From the NCBI GenBank assembly GCA_024276015.1, contig JAJRXZ010000028.1:1-64000 (forward strand): DNA of 64,000 bases. The letters run 5' to 3'. Position 1 is the stretch's first letter. Every line of letters starts with the position of its first letter. The notes under the pieces were generated by a model that made no database searches, was not told where the DNA came from, and saw nothing but the letters and a program-made list of their open reading frames with translations. Below are positions 56,691-64,000 of the stretch, in pieces. The position numbers and the translations under genes were made by a program. The stretch is from Spirochaetota bacterium (GTDB lineage Bacteria; Spirochaetota; UBA4802; UBA5550).

Positions 56691-56841
56691 AAACACGGGA
56701 TACTTCAGGCAATGTTATTTTATACTCCCTTCTGCCTGAAAACTCCTCTCTCTTTCCTTTATTCCACTGATTAACAGGTCTGAAATAACCCACCACCCTT
56801 GAATATACTTCAACAGGGACTCTCATCTCTTTCTCTCCCAT
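56668..56841 (-). CDS. Separate glycyl-radical domain of NrdD
   Basis: 57 aa from ATG 56841, preceded by TTGGAG 8 bases before it. It encodes the C-terminal segment of class III ribonucleotide reductase: VYSRVVGYFRPVNQWNKGKR, where the Gly in RVVGYF bears the radical. In single-chain NrdD this segment follows the zinc site directly. Here it starts 49 bases after the stop of the large subunit gene and overlaps nrdG. It should work only with the 56891-58927 product. Separate small genes of this kind are known in other anaerobes; whether the split is common in this lineage is uncertain. Confidence 0.85.
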   Translation of the reverse strand: MGEKEMRVPVEVYSRVVGYFRPVNQWNKGKREEFSGRREYKITLPEVSRVYECQGHL

Positions 56842-56890
56842 TTCTTTCTCCAATTATTTTTTATATTATTTTATGATTAAAACACTTCCT

Positions 56891-58927
56891 TTACTTTACG
56901 CTTGGATTCACTTCTATGCCGTATCTTTCCAACTCTTCTCCGCTGTGTTCATAGGGACAATAATTATGAGCTCCCGGCAAATAACCGTGAACAGGACAGA
57001 TACTGAACGTGGGAGTAAGGGTAAAGTATGGAAGCGAATAATTTTCAGAAATTATTTTTACCAGCTTTTTTACTATGTTTATATCATCTACCTTTTCGCC
57101 GAGGAAGAGATGAACAACGGTTCCTCCGGTGAATTTTGTCTGAAGATCATCCTGATGATCAAGAACATCGAAAAGATCATCTGTATAGCCCACAGGCAGA
57201 TGCACCGAATTTGTATAATAAGGTTCTTTCTCGCCTGCAGTTTTAATGTCTGGAAATAATTTTTTGTCGTTTTTTGCAAACCTATAACTCACTCCCTCTG
57301 CCGGAGTCGCTTCAAGGTTGAAAAGGTTTCCCGTTTCATCCTGAAATTCCATTATCTTTTCTCTCATAAAATCGAGAACTTTAACTGCAAACTCTTTGCC
57401 TTCAATAGAGGCTATATCCGTATTCAGAAGATTTATTGACGCTTCATTAACGCCAACAAGCCCGATAGTTGAGAAATGATTATTCCAGTATTTATTATCT
57501 CTCATAAAAACATCGGAAAGATAATACTTTGTATAGGGGTAGAGATTCTCTTTCGTAAAATTTTCCAGTACCTTACGTTTTATTTCCAGTGAATTCTTTG
57601 CGTGCATCATCAATTTTTCCAGATTATCAAAAAATTCACTTTCACCTGAAGATCTGTAAGCCAGCCTGGGCAGATTGATTGTAACCACGCCTATGCTTCC
57701 CGTGAGGGGGTTTGCGCCGAACAGTCCGCCGCCTCTTTTCCTTAATTCTCTGTTATCCAGCCTTAATCTGCAGCACATTGATCTTGCATCTTCAGGATCC
57801 ATATCGGAATTCACAAAATTTGCAAAATATGGGATCCCATATTTTGAAGTCATCTTCCAGACATTATCAAGATTCTTATTCTCCCAATCAAAATTGCGGG
57901 TTATATTATATGTCGGGATAGGGAAGGTAAAGATCCTGTTTTTTGCATCGCCTTCACAATAACATTCCGCCAAGGCAGCATTAAAAATATCCATTTCATT
58001 TTGGAATTCTTTATATGTTTCTTTTTGAGGCTCGCCGTTTATTATAACATGTTCATCAGCTATATTTGAAGGTATTGTCAGATCCAGCGTAATATTTGTA
58101 AAAGGAGTCTGGAAACCGACCCTTGTGGGGATATTCATATTGAACATAAATTCCTGAAGAGACTGTTTCACAGCTTTATAATCAAGATCATCATACTTAA
58201 TAAAAGGAGCAAGATATGTGTCAAAGTTTGCAAAAGCCTGAGCTCCTGCAGACTCACCCTGCAGTGTATAGAAAAAATTTACAACCTGGCCCAGAGCGCT
58301 TCTGAAGTGCCTTGCCGGAGAACTTTCAACCTTGCCGGGAACGCCTCCGAATCCTTTAATAAGGAGATCTTTTAAATCCCAGCCTACACAGTAAGCAGAG
58401 AGAAGCCCCAGATCATGAATATGCATATCGGAATTCACATGGGCATTTCTGATTTCCGGAGGATAAATCCTTTCCAGCCAGTATTTTGCAGTTACTTCCG
58501 AAGCAATATGGTTGTTCAATCCCTGCAAAGAATAACTCATATTGCTGTTTTCATTAACTCTCCAGTCCGATTTGTCCAGATAGTTTTCAATCAAGTTAAG
58601 GCCTTCGATCATCAGGCCCTTTACTTCGCGGATCTTCCTGTGCTGCTCCCTGTAAAGAATATAAGCTTTTGCAACTTTTGCATGACCCCGTTCAATAAGG
58701 ATCTTTTCAACAAGATCCTGAACATTCTCAACAGTGGGGATCCTGCCGTCTTTATAAATGATCTCAAGTATACCCAGCACCGATTGCGATACTGTGGAAG
58801 CTGTATTTTTATCACTGCCTCCTACGGCAACAGCAGCCTTAAACACTGCATCGGTTATTTTTTCAGGATCAAAAGGTACAATACTTCCGTCTCTCTTTCT
58901 TATCTGCTTTATTCTGCTGTTTTTCAT
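56891..58927 (-). CDS. nrdD: Class III ribonucleoside-triphosphate reductase, large part (no glycyl-radical motif)
   Basis: 678 aa. An ATP-cone begins RKRDGSIVPFDPEKITDAVF; the catalytic barrel contains MSYSLQGLNNHIASEV and CRLRLDNRELRKRGGGLFGA. The end has TFSICPVHGYLPGAHNYCPY, where the zinc site begins, but stops at NPSVK without the RVxGY glycyl-radical loop. That loop is encoded by the next gene (56668-56841). The start has CAGGAG 6 bases before ATG 58927. Makes deoxynucleotides from NTPs without O2. Both parts and nrdG form one operon. Confidence 0.93.
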   Translation of the reverse strand: MKNSRIKQIRKRDGSIVPFDPEKITDAVFKAAVAVGGSDKNTASTVSQSVLGILEIIYKDGRIPTVENVQDLVEKILIERGHAKVAKAYILYREQHRKIREVKGLMIEGLNLIENYLDKSDWRVNENSNMSYSLQGLNNHIASEVTAKYWLERIYPPEIRNAHVNSDMHIHDLGLLSAYCVGWDLKDLLIKGFGGVPGKVESSPARHFRSALGQVVNFFYTLQGESAGAQAFANFDTYLAPFIKYDDLDYKAVKQSLQEFMFNMNIPTRVGFQTPFTNITLDLTIPSNIADEHVIINGEPQKETYKEFQNEMDIFNAALAECYCEGDAKNRIFTFPIPTYNITRNFDWENKNLDNVWKMTSKYGIPYFANFVNSDMDPEDARSMCCRLRLDNRELRKRGGGLFGANPLTGSIGVVTINLPRLAYRSSGESEFFDNLEKLMMHAKNSLEIKRKVLENFTKENLYPYTKYYLSDVFMRDNKYWNNHFSTIGLVGVNEASINLLNTDIASIEGKEFAVKVLDFMREKIMEFQDETGNLFNLEATPAEGVSYRFAKNDKKLFPDIKTAGEKEPYYTNSVHLPVGYTDDLFDVLDHQDDLQTKFTGGTVVHLFLGEKVDDINIVKKLVKIISENYSLPYFTLTPTFSICPVHGYLPGAHNYCPYEHSGEELERYGIEVNPSVK

Positions 58928-59297
58928 TGAAAACTCCTGAAAAAATAATAGAAAACCGGAAAATAAAAAATATTTACAATCTGTACGCCAAATTATAAAT
59001 CCATGTATGCTTTAATTATAAATTAATTTAGAAGATAATCGGAAAAATGCGACATAATTTGTTCCGACCTATTTCATATAGGTTGAGTTCATCATAAAAG
59101 TCAATAAAAAAATATTATGTCTCTAAAAAAGTATTAATTCTTCTTTAAGAACAACGATAATATATCGATAATATATACGAAGACAGTGTTATTCGGCTGA
59201 TCAAATCCGAATACCGATTCATTTAATTAAAAATTTTCAATAATGATCGGTATACAAAGAAAAGCACAATTACCAACAAATCATTAAGGAGCCCAAG
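58928..59297. other. 370-base intergenic region between divergent genes
   Basis: AT-rich region holding promoters for nrdD (minus) and the 174-aa gene (plus). It includes one hairpin of the intergenic repeat family (59211-59253). I looked for NrdR boxes and saw none that is convincing. Confidence 0.5.
59211..59253 (-). repeat. Intergenic palindromic repeat, copy D (first hairpin only)
   Basis: ATACCGATTCATTTAATTAA ... AATGATCGGTAT, the reverse complement of the first hairpin of copy C with about 4 differences. The second hairpin and the tail are missing. It lies upstream of the 59298 gene. Confidence 0.7.
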
Positions 59298-59822
59298 ATG
59301 ATGACAAAAAAAACAGCAACCACAGTAATAATCTCTTTAATACTGGCAATATCGATAAGCAGTGCAGAAGCAATGTACAAGTCTAATATTATCAGCAAAG
59401 TAATTATATCCCAAAAGGATATTCCATCAGGATTTTCCTTTGGCAAAATTCCGGGATTTGCAAAAAAAGTTTTGAAGAATAATCCATGGATGCTTGACAG
59501 AAGCGCAATAAGAAAACTTGCAGGAAGAATTTATCCCGGCGGGGATTATAACAAAATATCAAATATCCACATGACCGTAATGGCAAACAAGAGAAATCTC
59601 TATGGAGATGATATTGTATGCTATGTAATTTTATTCAAAGATAACATTGCGGCAAAGGATGAAATAAAGAAAATTTCCGATTTTGCCGGATACAATAAAG
59701 ACAGAGTTATTCTTCTAAAGAAAAACAATATGGTTATCTATTTTCATGTTGACGATACTGAAAATTTTCACCTGATCCGAAAGCTTGCAGAAAATATCAA
59801 TATAAAAATACAAGATCTGTAG
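59298..59822 (+). CDS. Hypothetical exported protein (174 aa)
   Basis: The signal peptide covers residues 1-25 (LILAISISSAEA). The mature protein has a compact domain with IPSGFSFGKIPGFAKKVLKN and IHMTVMANKRNLYGDDIVCY, no Cys pair, and ends IKIQDL. No family recognised. AAGGAG lies 9 bases before the ATG. Its last five codons and its terminator region are duplicated 1.1 kb downstream (59805-59863 and 60933-60991). Confidence 0.7.
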   Translation: MMTKKTATTVIISLILAISISSAEAMYKSNIISKVIISQKDIPSGFSFGKIPGFAKKVLKNNPWMLDRSAIRKLAGRIYPGGDYNKISNIHMTVMANKRNLYGDDIVCYVILFKDNIAAKDEIKKISDFAGYNKDRVILLKKNNMVIYFHVDDTENFHLIRKLAENINIKIQDL

Positions 59823-59863
59823 CTGCCGATTCAAATTGAAGCGCAGAAAAAGACGCTTTAACA
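59805..59863 (+). repeat. 59-bp direct repeat, left copy (att-like)
   Basis: Covers the last codons of the previous gene and the 5' arm of its terminator (AAAAAGACGCTT). One mismatch (G versus A at 59822) to the copy at 60933-60991. In this copy the terminator's 3' arm is missing, and foreign sequence starts at 59864. Confidence 0.9.
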
Positions 59864-59927
59864 TTTGCGGGGCTGCTCGCACTTTCAAAAGGAGACGTTT
59901 ATTATTTTTTTACTATCTAAAGAACAA

Positions 59928-60359
59928 TTATTTAAATTTTTCAATTTCCATGCTGAATTGCTTAAAAACTGAAGAGGCGGATTCTATTAATGGACTCAGT
60001 TCATCCTCATCGAGCATAAAACCATAGGCATGGACAAAAAAATGTCTGAATACAAGGAATTTCCCAAGCTTTTCCTTAAGTTCATTGGAAATAATACTCT
60101 TTTTTTCTGCAGTCACAAGAAGTTCTTTATGCCATGACGGGGAATCGGGTATAGAAATATTTTTATGCAGTAAAATTTGTTTAATTATATTTTCTATTCC
60201 CGAATAAAAATTATGAATAAACGTTCCAATACCTGCTAACTCAACAACCGACTTATCCTTTTTATCGGCAATATTTTGAATTTCATCTAAAACCTTAATA
60301 ATGTTCTCTAATTCTGCATATATTTTATCTTTCAATTCCACTGTAGATGACCTTACCAT
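59928..60359 (-). CDS. HEPN-domain toxin (HepT-like)
   Basis: 143 aa from ATG 60359. The RNase motif Arg-x4-His is visible in RHFFVHAYG (about residue 107), including the Tyr (RX4HXY) that MntA-type antitoxins modify. HNFYSGIENIIKQIL is the typical HepT helix. It probably cleaves RNA when released. It overlaps the antitoxin gene by about 35 bases and lies inside the 59-bp repeat-flanked insertion, so it was likely acquired. Confidence 0.88.
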   Translation of the reverse strand: MVRSSTVELKDKIYAELENIIKVLDEIQNIADKKDKSVVELAGIGTFIHNFYSGIENIIKQILLHKNISIPDSPSWHKELLVTAEKKSIISNELKEKLGKFLVFRHFFVHAYGFMLDEDELSPLIESASSVFKQFSMEIEKFK

Positions 60360-60603
60360 ATTGTTCAATGAGATTGCTGAACTTTGATTTTTTATTTAAA
60401 TTTATCACATCAACAGGTTTTGATAATCGGCTGTAAATGTCCCAATAAAAATCAAAGAACTGTTCCGATTTTATACCTTTAACTCCAATATCGATATCGT
60501 TTGATTTCTGTTTATTTGCTGACGAACCAAATAATATAACAGAAGAAATTTTATATATCTTAGCGTAAGTGATTATTATTTTTTTATCATCATCTGAGAT
60601 CAT
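60325..60603 (-). CDS. MNT-domain antitoxin (minimal nucleotidyltransferase)
   Basis: 92 aa. The nucleotidyltransferase motif is FGSSANKQKSNDIDIG: Gly-Ser, 8 residues, Asp-x-Asp (about residues 25-37), normally Gly-Ser-x9/10-Asp-x-Asp. A third Asp of the site is in PVDVINL. MntA antitoxins AMPylate the HepT Tyr. The gene overlaps the HEPN gene, which follows on the same strand, the usual MNT-HEPN order in this family. It lies in the inserted segment. Confidence 0.88.
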   Translation of the reverse strand: MISDDDKKIIITYAKIYKISSVILFGSSANKQKSNDIDIGVKGIKSEQFFDFYWDIYSRLSKPVDVINLNKKSKFSNLIEQYGKVIYSGIER

Positions 60604-60671
60604 TGTGAAGCTTTCTTAGTAATACCATTTCAAAATATAAAGAATCTTATTAAAATAATACTCGGCCTGCC

Positions 60672-60851
60672 CTATCTTAAATTGCCGCGCAGCACGCATC
60701 CGGTAATAGTCCTGTCAGCAGGATGTACGATCCGGTACTCTTTTACCCCGGATTTCCATATACTGATTTTTTCAATCTTGTCCTTTGCCGCAGTATTGGG
60801 AGAAATTATTTCAAAAATTTCGTCAATTTTAGATTTATCGCAAATAATTTG
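60672..60851 (-). pseudogene. Remnant of an Uma2-family endonuclease-like gene
   Basis: On the minus strand the frame reads QIICDKSKIDE and then IFEIISPNTAAKDKIEKISI, WKSGVKEYRIVHP. Uma2 (DUF820) proteins have ICDKSKID, then GCxGAPD, then EILSPST, GVKEYWIVDP. The GAPD segment between the two pieces is deleted and the start is missing; the frame ends at TAG 60672-60674. It lies upstream of the MNT gene, on the same strand, inside the inserted segment. Confidence 0.65.
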
Positions 60852-60932
60852 TCAACACTGATTTAATTTTTTCAATTTTCACCGAAATTAATTTTCCGGT
60901 TTTGAAAAAAATATTAAATGTCATCAAAGGCC

Positions 60933-60991
60933 AAAATACAAGATCTGTAACTGCCGATTCAAATTGAAGCGCAGAAAAAGACGCTTTAACA
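60933..60991 (+). repeat. 59-bp direct repeat, right copy (att-like)
   Basis: Same segment as 59805-59863 with one mismatch. It keeps the full terminator that follows, so it marks the right edge of the inserted segment. Confidence 0.9.
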
Positions 60992-61005
60992 AGCGTCTTT
61001 TTTTT
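60975..61005 (+). terminator. Rho-independent terminator
   Basis: AAAAAGACGCTT pairs with AAGCGTCTTTTT over 12 bp with a 4-base loop (TAAC), followed by TTT. This was the terminator of the 59298 gene before the insertion separated them by about 1.1 kb; only the 5' arm is left at 59846-59857. Confidence 0.85.
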
Positions 61006-61111
61006 GCCAAAAATAGAATACTACAACTCCTGTGGTATAAAATTATTATTGCTAATTATGCGGTATTTTTATATATTGATAACAGTTTAACGAGATGATC
61101 CGGAGAGACCC

Positions 61112-61369
61112 ATGAAACAGAGTACAAACCAAGAAATCAAACAGACACTGTCGCCTGAACTCAGCTTCAAAATAATGAAGATCGGCCAGCTTGTTTTTGA
61201 ACTTGAAGAACAGTATATGCACTGTTTCGGCCGTGACACCCAGAACAGGCTCAAGCAGATCTCCATTCTGTTAAAAGAACTGGCTGATGAAATGGACGGG
61301 AGCACCGGAGAAAGAATGCTGAAATGGAAAGAAGAGATCAGAAAGAATACAGCCATGGGATTTATCTAA
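61112..61369 (+). CDS. Hypothetical small protein (85 aa)
   Basis: ATG 61112 with GGAGAGACC as ribosome site. Mostly helical: IMKIGQLVFELEEQYMHCFG, then RLKQISILLKELADEM. There is a possible coiled coil and no membrane span. No family is recognised. Its stop overlaps the start of the next gene by one base (TAATG), so the two are coupled. It opens the four-gene operon that ends with the laccase-domain gene. Confidence 0.6.
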   Translation: MKQSTNQEIKQTLSPELSFKIMKIGQLVFELEEQYMHCFGRDTQNRLKQISILLKELADEMDGSTGERMLKWKEEIRKNTAMGFI

Positions 61370-62067
61370 TGTTCGACATCAGGGAATATTACCATAATAA
61401 CTTCAATTCCTCCGAAACCGGCGATATATCAAAAATAGACGAGGACCTCTCCAGCGATCTGGACAATCTGTTTAAAAACAGATTTGACAATCTCTATACA
61501 AGGGACAGATACAAAAACAATGTTTTTAAAGTTGATATCATATACCCTAAAATCAACTATCCTGGCAGCAGGTCGCTTCTCATTACAACGGATAAAGTAA
61601 GATTTCTTCTGTCATTCTATCCTGAGAGAGGCGATCTAAAAAATATCGAAAAAATCGTAATAAGACCAAGATATATTGAAATAGGGAATATTGAGCTTTC
61701 ATCCATCTATATGAAACAGAGGAAAATACTTGTATTATATTTAACGCACCCTTTTCATTACAATCTGAAAAATTCAAGACTTAAGAGCTTATCCGTTTTT
61801 ACTTCTTTCGACCTTGAGAAAATGATGAATTTCAGATCAGCCGGAACGCCTTCCGAACGAAATGAAATAAACACGATGAGAATACATCCCCTATGGTACT
61901 ATATTGCGGCTATTTCACAAAACAATAATGATGAAAAGAGCCTTTCCTCTTTGAAGACCGGCAATAAAGCAATTGATAAATTTTTTATAAAAAGAACCAA
62001 ACCGGAAAAAAATTCATACGCTCTTCTCAATGATATTTCTTTCTATTATTCACGCCACGGCTACTGA
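61369..62067 (+). CDS. Hypothetical protein (232 aa)
   Basis: The ATG at 61369 overlaps the preceding stop; the frame is open further upstream but the earlier start lies in the other gene. A cytoplasmic protein with strands such as RSLLITTDKVRFLLSFYP and YIEIGNIELSSIYMKQRKIL. No family recognised. Its stop TGA overlaps the ATG of the PHP gene (TGATG), supporting an operon. Confidence 0.6.
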   Translation: MFDIREYYHNNFNSSETGDISKIDEDLSSDLDNLFKNRFDNLYTRDRYKNNVFKVDIIYPKINYPGSRSLLITTDKVRFLLSFYPERGDLKNIEKIVIRPRYIEIGNIELSSIYMKQRKILVLYLTHPFHYNLKNSRLKSLSVFTSFDLEKMMNFRSAGTPSERNEINTMRIHPLWYYIAAISQNNNDEKSLSSLKTGNKAIDKFFIKRTKPEKNSYALLNDISFYYSRHGY

Positions 62068-62861
62068 TGATCCCAGCCAACTATCATATTCATACATATC
62101 TTTGCAATCATGCAACCGGTACAATTGACGATTATATAAACACGGCAATTGAGATGAAAATAGGCGAAATCGGTTTTGCAGACCATGCGCCCCTGCCTGA
62201 ACATTTGAGAAAGGGCATAACCATGAAGCCCGAAGAAACAGAATTCTACATTAGCGAGATCGATAAAAGAAAAAGCCTCTTTAAAAACAGAATAATGATC
62301 AGGCTCGGATTTGAAGTCGATTTCCCCATGCATGATTCATTCGATAAAAAATATTTAACGGACCCGAGAATAGATTTCTTAATAGGCTCTTGCCATTTTA
62401 TTGATGACTGGCCCTTTGATCACAACGCTTATATTGACGAGTACGAACGGCGGGATATTGATGATATTTACTCCCGCTATTACAAGATCATGGAAGCCCT
62501 TGTTGATTCAAAACAATTTGATATTGCCGGACATTTTGATATTGTAAAAAAATTCGGCCACAGACCAAAGAAAGATTTTACGGATATAATTGAAAGAATT
62601 TCAAAGAAAATGTCCAAATTCGGTTTAACTGCGGAAATTAACACCTCGGGAATGCTCAAACCTGTAAAAGAGATATACCCTTCCCATGATATAATCGAAA
62701 CTTTTTACAGAAATAACGTGCCTGTCACAATATCCTCCGACTCCCATTCTCCCGAGCTGATAGGCTATTTACTTGGATACACGCTGGAAAAAATCAAAAA
62801 AATCGGATACAAAAAAATTTCAGGTTTCCGCAAAAGGAAAAGGTATGAAATTGCAATTTAA
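62067..62861 (+). CDS. PHP-domain phosphatase (histidinol-phosphatase HisK-like)
   Basis: 264 aa. The PHP metal site begins NYHIHTYLCNHATGT (His-x-His) and continues with GFADHAPLPEH, then LGFEVDF, and ends SDSHSPELIG. This order is that of HisK-type histidinol-phosphatases, which dephosphorylate L-histidinol phosphate. No other his gene is near, so a different phosphoester substrate is possible. It overlaps the preceding and following genes by 1 and 17 bases. Confidence 0.85.
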   Translation: MIPANYHIHTYLCNHATGTIDDYINTAIEMKIGEIGFADHAPLPEHLRKGITMKPEETEFYISEIDKRKSLFKNRIMIRLGFEVDFPMHDSFDKKYLTDPRIDFLIGSCHFIDDWPFDHNAYIDEYERRDIDDIYSRYYKIMEALVDSKQFDIAGHFDIVKKFGHRPKKDFTDIIERISKKMSKFGLTAEINTSGMLKPVKEIYPSHDIIETFYRNNVPVTISSDSHSPELIGYLLGYTLEKIKKIGYKKISGFRKRKRYEIAI

Positions 62862-63579
62862 CAGCCTGAACAGTGAACTTATCAGAGCAAGATCCTGCCC
62901 TGATAAGCTAAAAATCGGTCTTATAGGCAGAAAAGGAAATAACATTGACTACAATGACACTTCGGGCAGTATCCGCATCAGCGAAAAAAAACTTCTTTCA
63001 AAAGCTCTCAATTTGCCTGAAAAAAAGATACTCTTTCTGAACCAGATCCATGGAGATGATATAGTGACGATCCATTCTCATCCTGAAAAAACCGAAAGCT
63101 TTATAGCAGATGCAGACGGTATGGCAACTGATATGAAGAATTTATGTCTGGTCATCAGAACCGCCGATTGTGTCCCGGTATTTATTTTTGATAAGAAAAA
63201 CTCGGTACTGGGTGCTGTCCATTCAGGGTGGAAAGGGTGCCGGCTCCGCATATCGCAAAAACTGGCTCAGTTGATGAAAAACAGATTTAATTCCGAATAC
63301 TCACAGATGCTGGTATATATACTGCCCTCAATCGGCCCCGATTCTTATGAGATCAGTGAAGATGTTGCAGATCATTTTAAAGACCATACAATAAAAAAAA
63401 ATGATAAAATATATCTCAACCTCTGGGAAAATATTGAAGTATCGCTTATAAAAGAGGGAATACCTGCCCGCAATATATTTAATTCCGGAATATGCAATCT
63501 GCAAAATACCGATCTATTCTTTTCCCACAGAAACGGCGATTTGGGAAGAAACCTGAATTTTGCATTCATAAGCTCATAG
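62845..63579 (+). CDS. pgeF: Laccase-domain protein (PgeF/YfiH-like)
   Basis: 244 aa from ATG 62845 (the frame extends upstream into the PHP gene). FLNQIHGDDIV, RTADCVPVFIFD and VHSGWKGCRLR carry the His-Cys-His zinc site of the YfiH/PgeF family (purine nucleoside phosphorylase/adenosine deaminase activity; a role in peptidoglycan editing is known in E. coli). It overlaps the PHP gene by 17 bases. Confidence 0.9.
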   Translation: MKLQFNSLNSELIRARSCPDKLKIGLIGRKGNNIDYNDTSGSIRISEKKLLSKALNLPEKKILFLNQIHGDDIVTIHSHPEKTESFIADADGMATDMKNLCLVIRTADCVPVFIFDKKNSVLGAVHSGWKGCRLRISQKLAQLMKNRFNSEYSQMLVYILPSIGPDSYEISEDVADHFKDHTIKKNDKIYLNLWENIEVSLIKEGIPARNIFNSGICNLQNTDLFFSHRNGDLGRNLNFAFISS

Positions 63580-63587
63580 AATAAATA

Positions 63588-64000
63588 TCATAATAATCCC
63601 TTATAAACTTCGATCATCTTGGCAACCGCACTCTCCCAGGAAAAATATTTTGCGGCCCTCTCAATCCCTGCATTGCTAAATTTCTTCAATCTTTCTTTAT
63701 CTGCAATTAATGTATCAATTGCTTCTGCAAGAGAATCTTCGTCTCTTGAGGGTACGATGATGCCGGCATCTCCCACAACCTCGGGCAAAGCCCCTCCGTC
63801 GCTTGCAATTACCGGAACCCCGCAGGACATTGCTTCGGCAGCCGGGAATCCGAACCCCTCATATACCGAAGGTACCACTGCTATCTCCGACTGCCAGTAC
63901 AATTGAACCAGTCTGTCAACAGAGATCTTACCTGTAAAATGGAGCCTCTTTTCGATGCCCAGTTTTTTGATCAGCAGATCAGTTACTTTTCGATGAGGAG
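63588..64000 (-). CDS. Glycosyltransferase family 4 (C-terminal part, runs off the window)
   Basis: The frame is open to the right edge (start outside). The C-terminal GT-B Rossmann domain is seen: LYWQSEIAVVPSVYEGFGFP, then EAMSCGVPVIASDGGALPEV, where E-x7-E motif (Glu in EGFGFP and AEAM) binds the nucleotide-sugar. Upstream residues KKLGIEKRLHFTGKISVDRL extend it. It probably builds a cell-surface polysaccharide or lipid. Convergent with the laccase-domain gene, 8 bases apart. Confidence 0.9.
   Translation of the reverse strand, partial: PHRKVTDLLIKKLGIEKRLHFTGKISVDRLVQLYWQSEIAVVPSVYEGFGFPAAEAMSCGVPVIASDGGALPEVVGDAGIIVPSRDEDSLAEAIDTLIADKERLKKFSNAGIERAAKYFSWESAVAKMIEVYKGLL

Noticed and set aside
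58928..59297. NrdR-box search upstream of nrdD
   Set aside because: No pair of convincing 16-base boxes was found by eye.
59864..59927. Possible remnant gene between the left repeat and the HEPN gene
   Set aside because: Too short to match anything; it may only be the end of the inserted segment.
1..64000. CRISPR array or transposase gene
   Set aside because: No regularly spaced repeats and no recognisable transposase or integrase frame on either strand.

Overview
The window is a stretch of AT-rich bacterial chromosome that most likely comes from a spirochaete (Spirochaetota), probably a free-living or deep-branching anaerobe. The clearest marker is a FlaB-type periplasmic flagellin (7314-8162). 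Several long proteins of unknown function without a recognisable family (2289-3284, 4972-5952, 24821-26752), two methyl-accepting chemotaxis proteins and a class III anaerobic ribonucleotide reductase fit that picture. The species cannot be named from sequence alone. The content is mostly housekeeping and signalling genes in short operons. There is no prophage, insertion sequence with a transposase, or CRISPR array.

Layout. 1-2304: a small zinc-ribbon gene, a small unknown gene, tRNA-Leu(CAA), a hot-dog thioesterase, a lone MshEN-like domain and a tetrahaem cytochrome. 2289-8162: a degenerate receiver protein, a Yip1 membrane protein, beta-carbonic anhydrase, an unknown protein, an M23 peptidase and flagellin. 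8437-16375: PBP1A, an isochorismatase-like hydrolase, a multi-PAS histidine kinase, a chemoreceptor and a periplasmic Cache protein. 16577-22845: a MaoC dehydratase, YgiQ, then an arsenosugar-type cluster (TVP38, ArsS, two nucleotide/sugar transferases) ending in a truncated flavoprotein gene. 22994-29294: pyrK-thpR-gatC, an unknown 643-aa protein, a bacteriohemerythrin interrupted by an amber codon, a lipoprotein and a DUF1624-like membrane acyltransferase. 29383-37251: a K+ channel with a separate cyclic-nucleotide-binding protein, MlaF-amidase, a lipase, class II DAHP synthase and a degenerate REC-GGDEF protein. 37384-46582: SppA fused to a predicted beta-barrel, a second chemoreceptor, then tmk, EI24, Sua5, tadA and a nitroreductase. 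46669-58927: guaB, a two-component pair, an OYE-type reductase, an outer-membrane barrel, and nrdG with a split nrdD. 59298-64000: a periplasmic protein, an inserted HEPN/MNT module, two unknown proteins, a PHP phosphatase, a laccase-domain protein and the end of a glycosyltransferase.

The most notable structures are: (1) a 59-bp direct repeat, one mismatch, that flanks a ~1.1-kb insertion carrying a HEPN/MNT toxin-antitoxin pair and an Uma2 remnant, placed inside a transcription terminator; (2) an anaerobic ribonucleotide reductase whose glycyl-radical segment lies on a separate small gene; (3) an intergenic palindromic repeat family of about 90-100 bp; (4) a hairpin with an AGGA loop in the flagellin leader that matches CsrA sites; (5) two degenerate signalling proteins with Asn in place of the receiver Asp, one of which keeps a c-di-GMP I-site but has lost GGDEF; and (6) several gene remnants (EamA transporter, YqeY, thioesterase, flavoprotein, Uma2, receiver), which indicate ongoing gene decay. 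Several genes have promoters so close to the start codon that their mRNAs may be leaderless.
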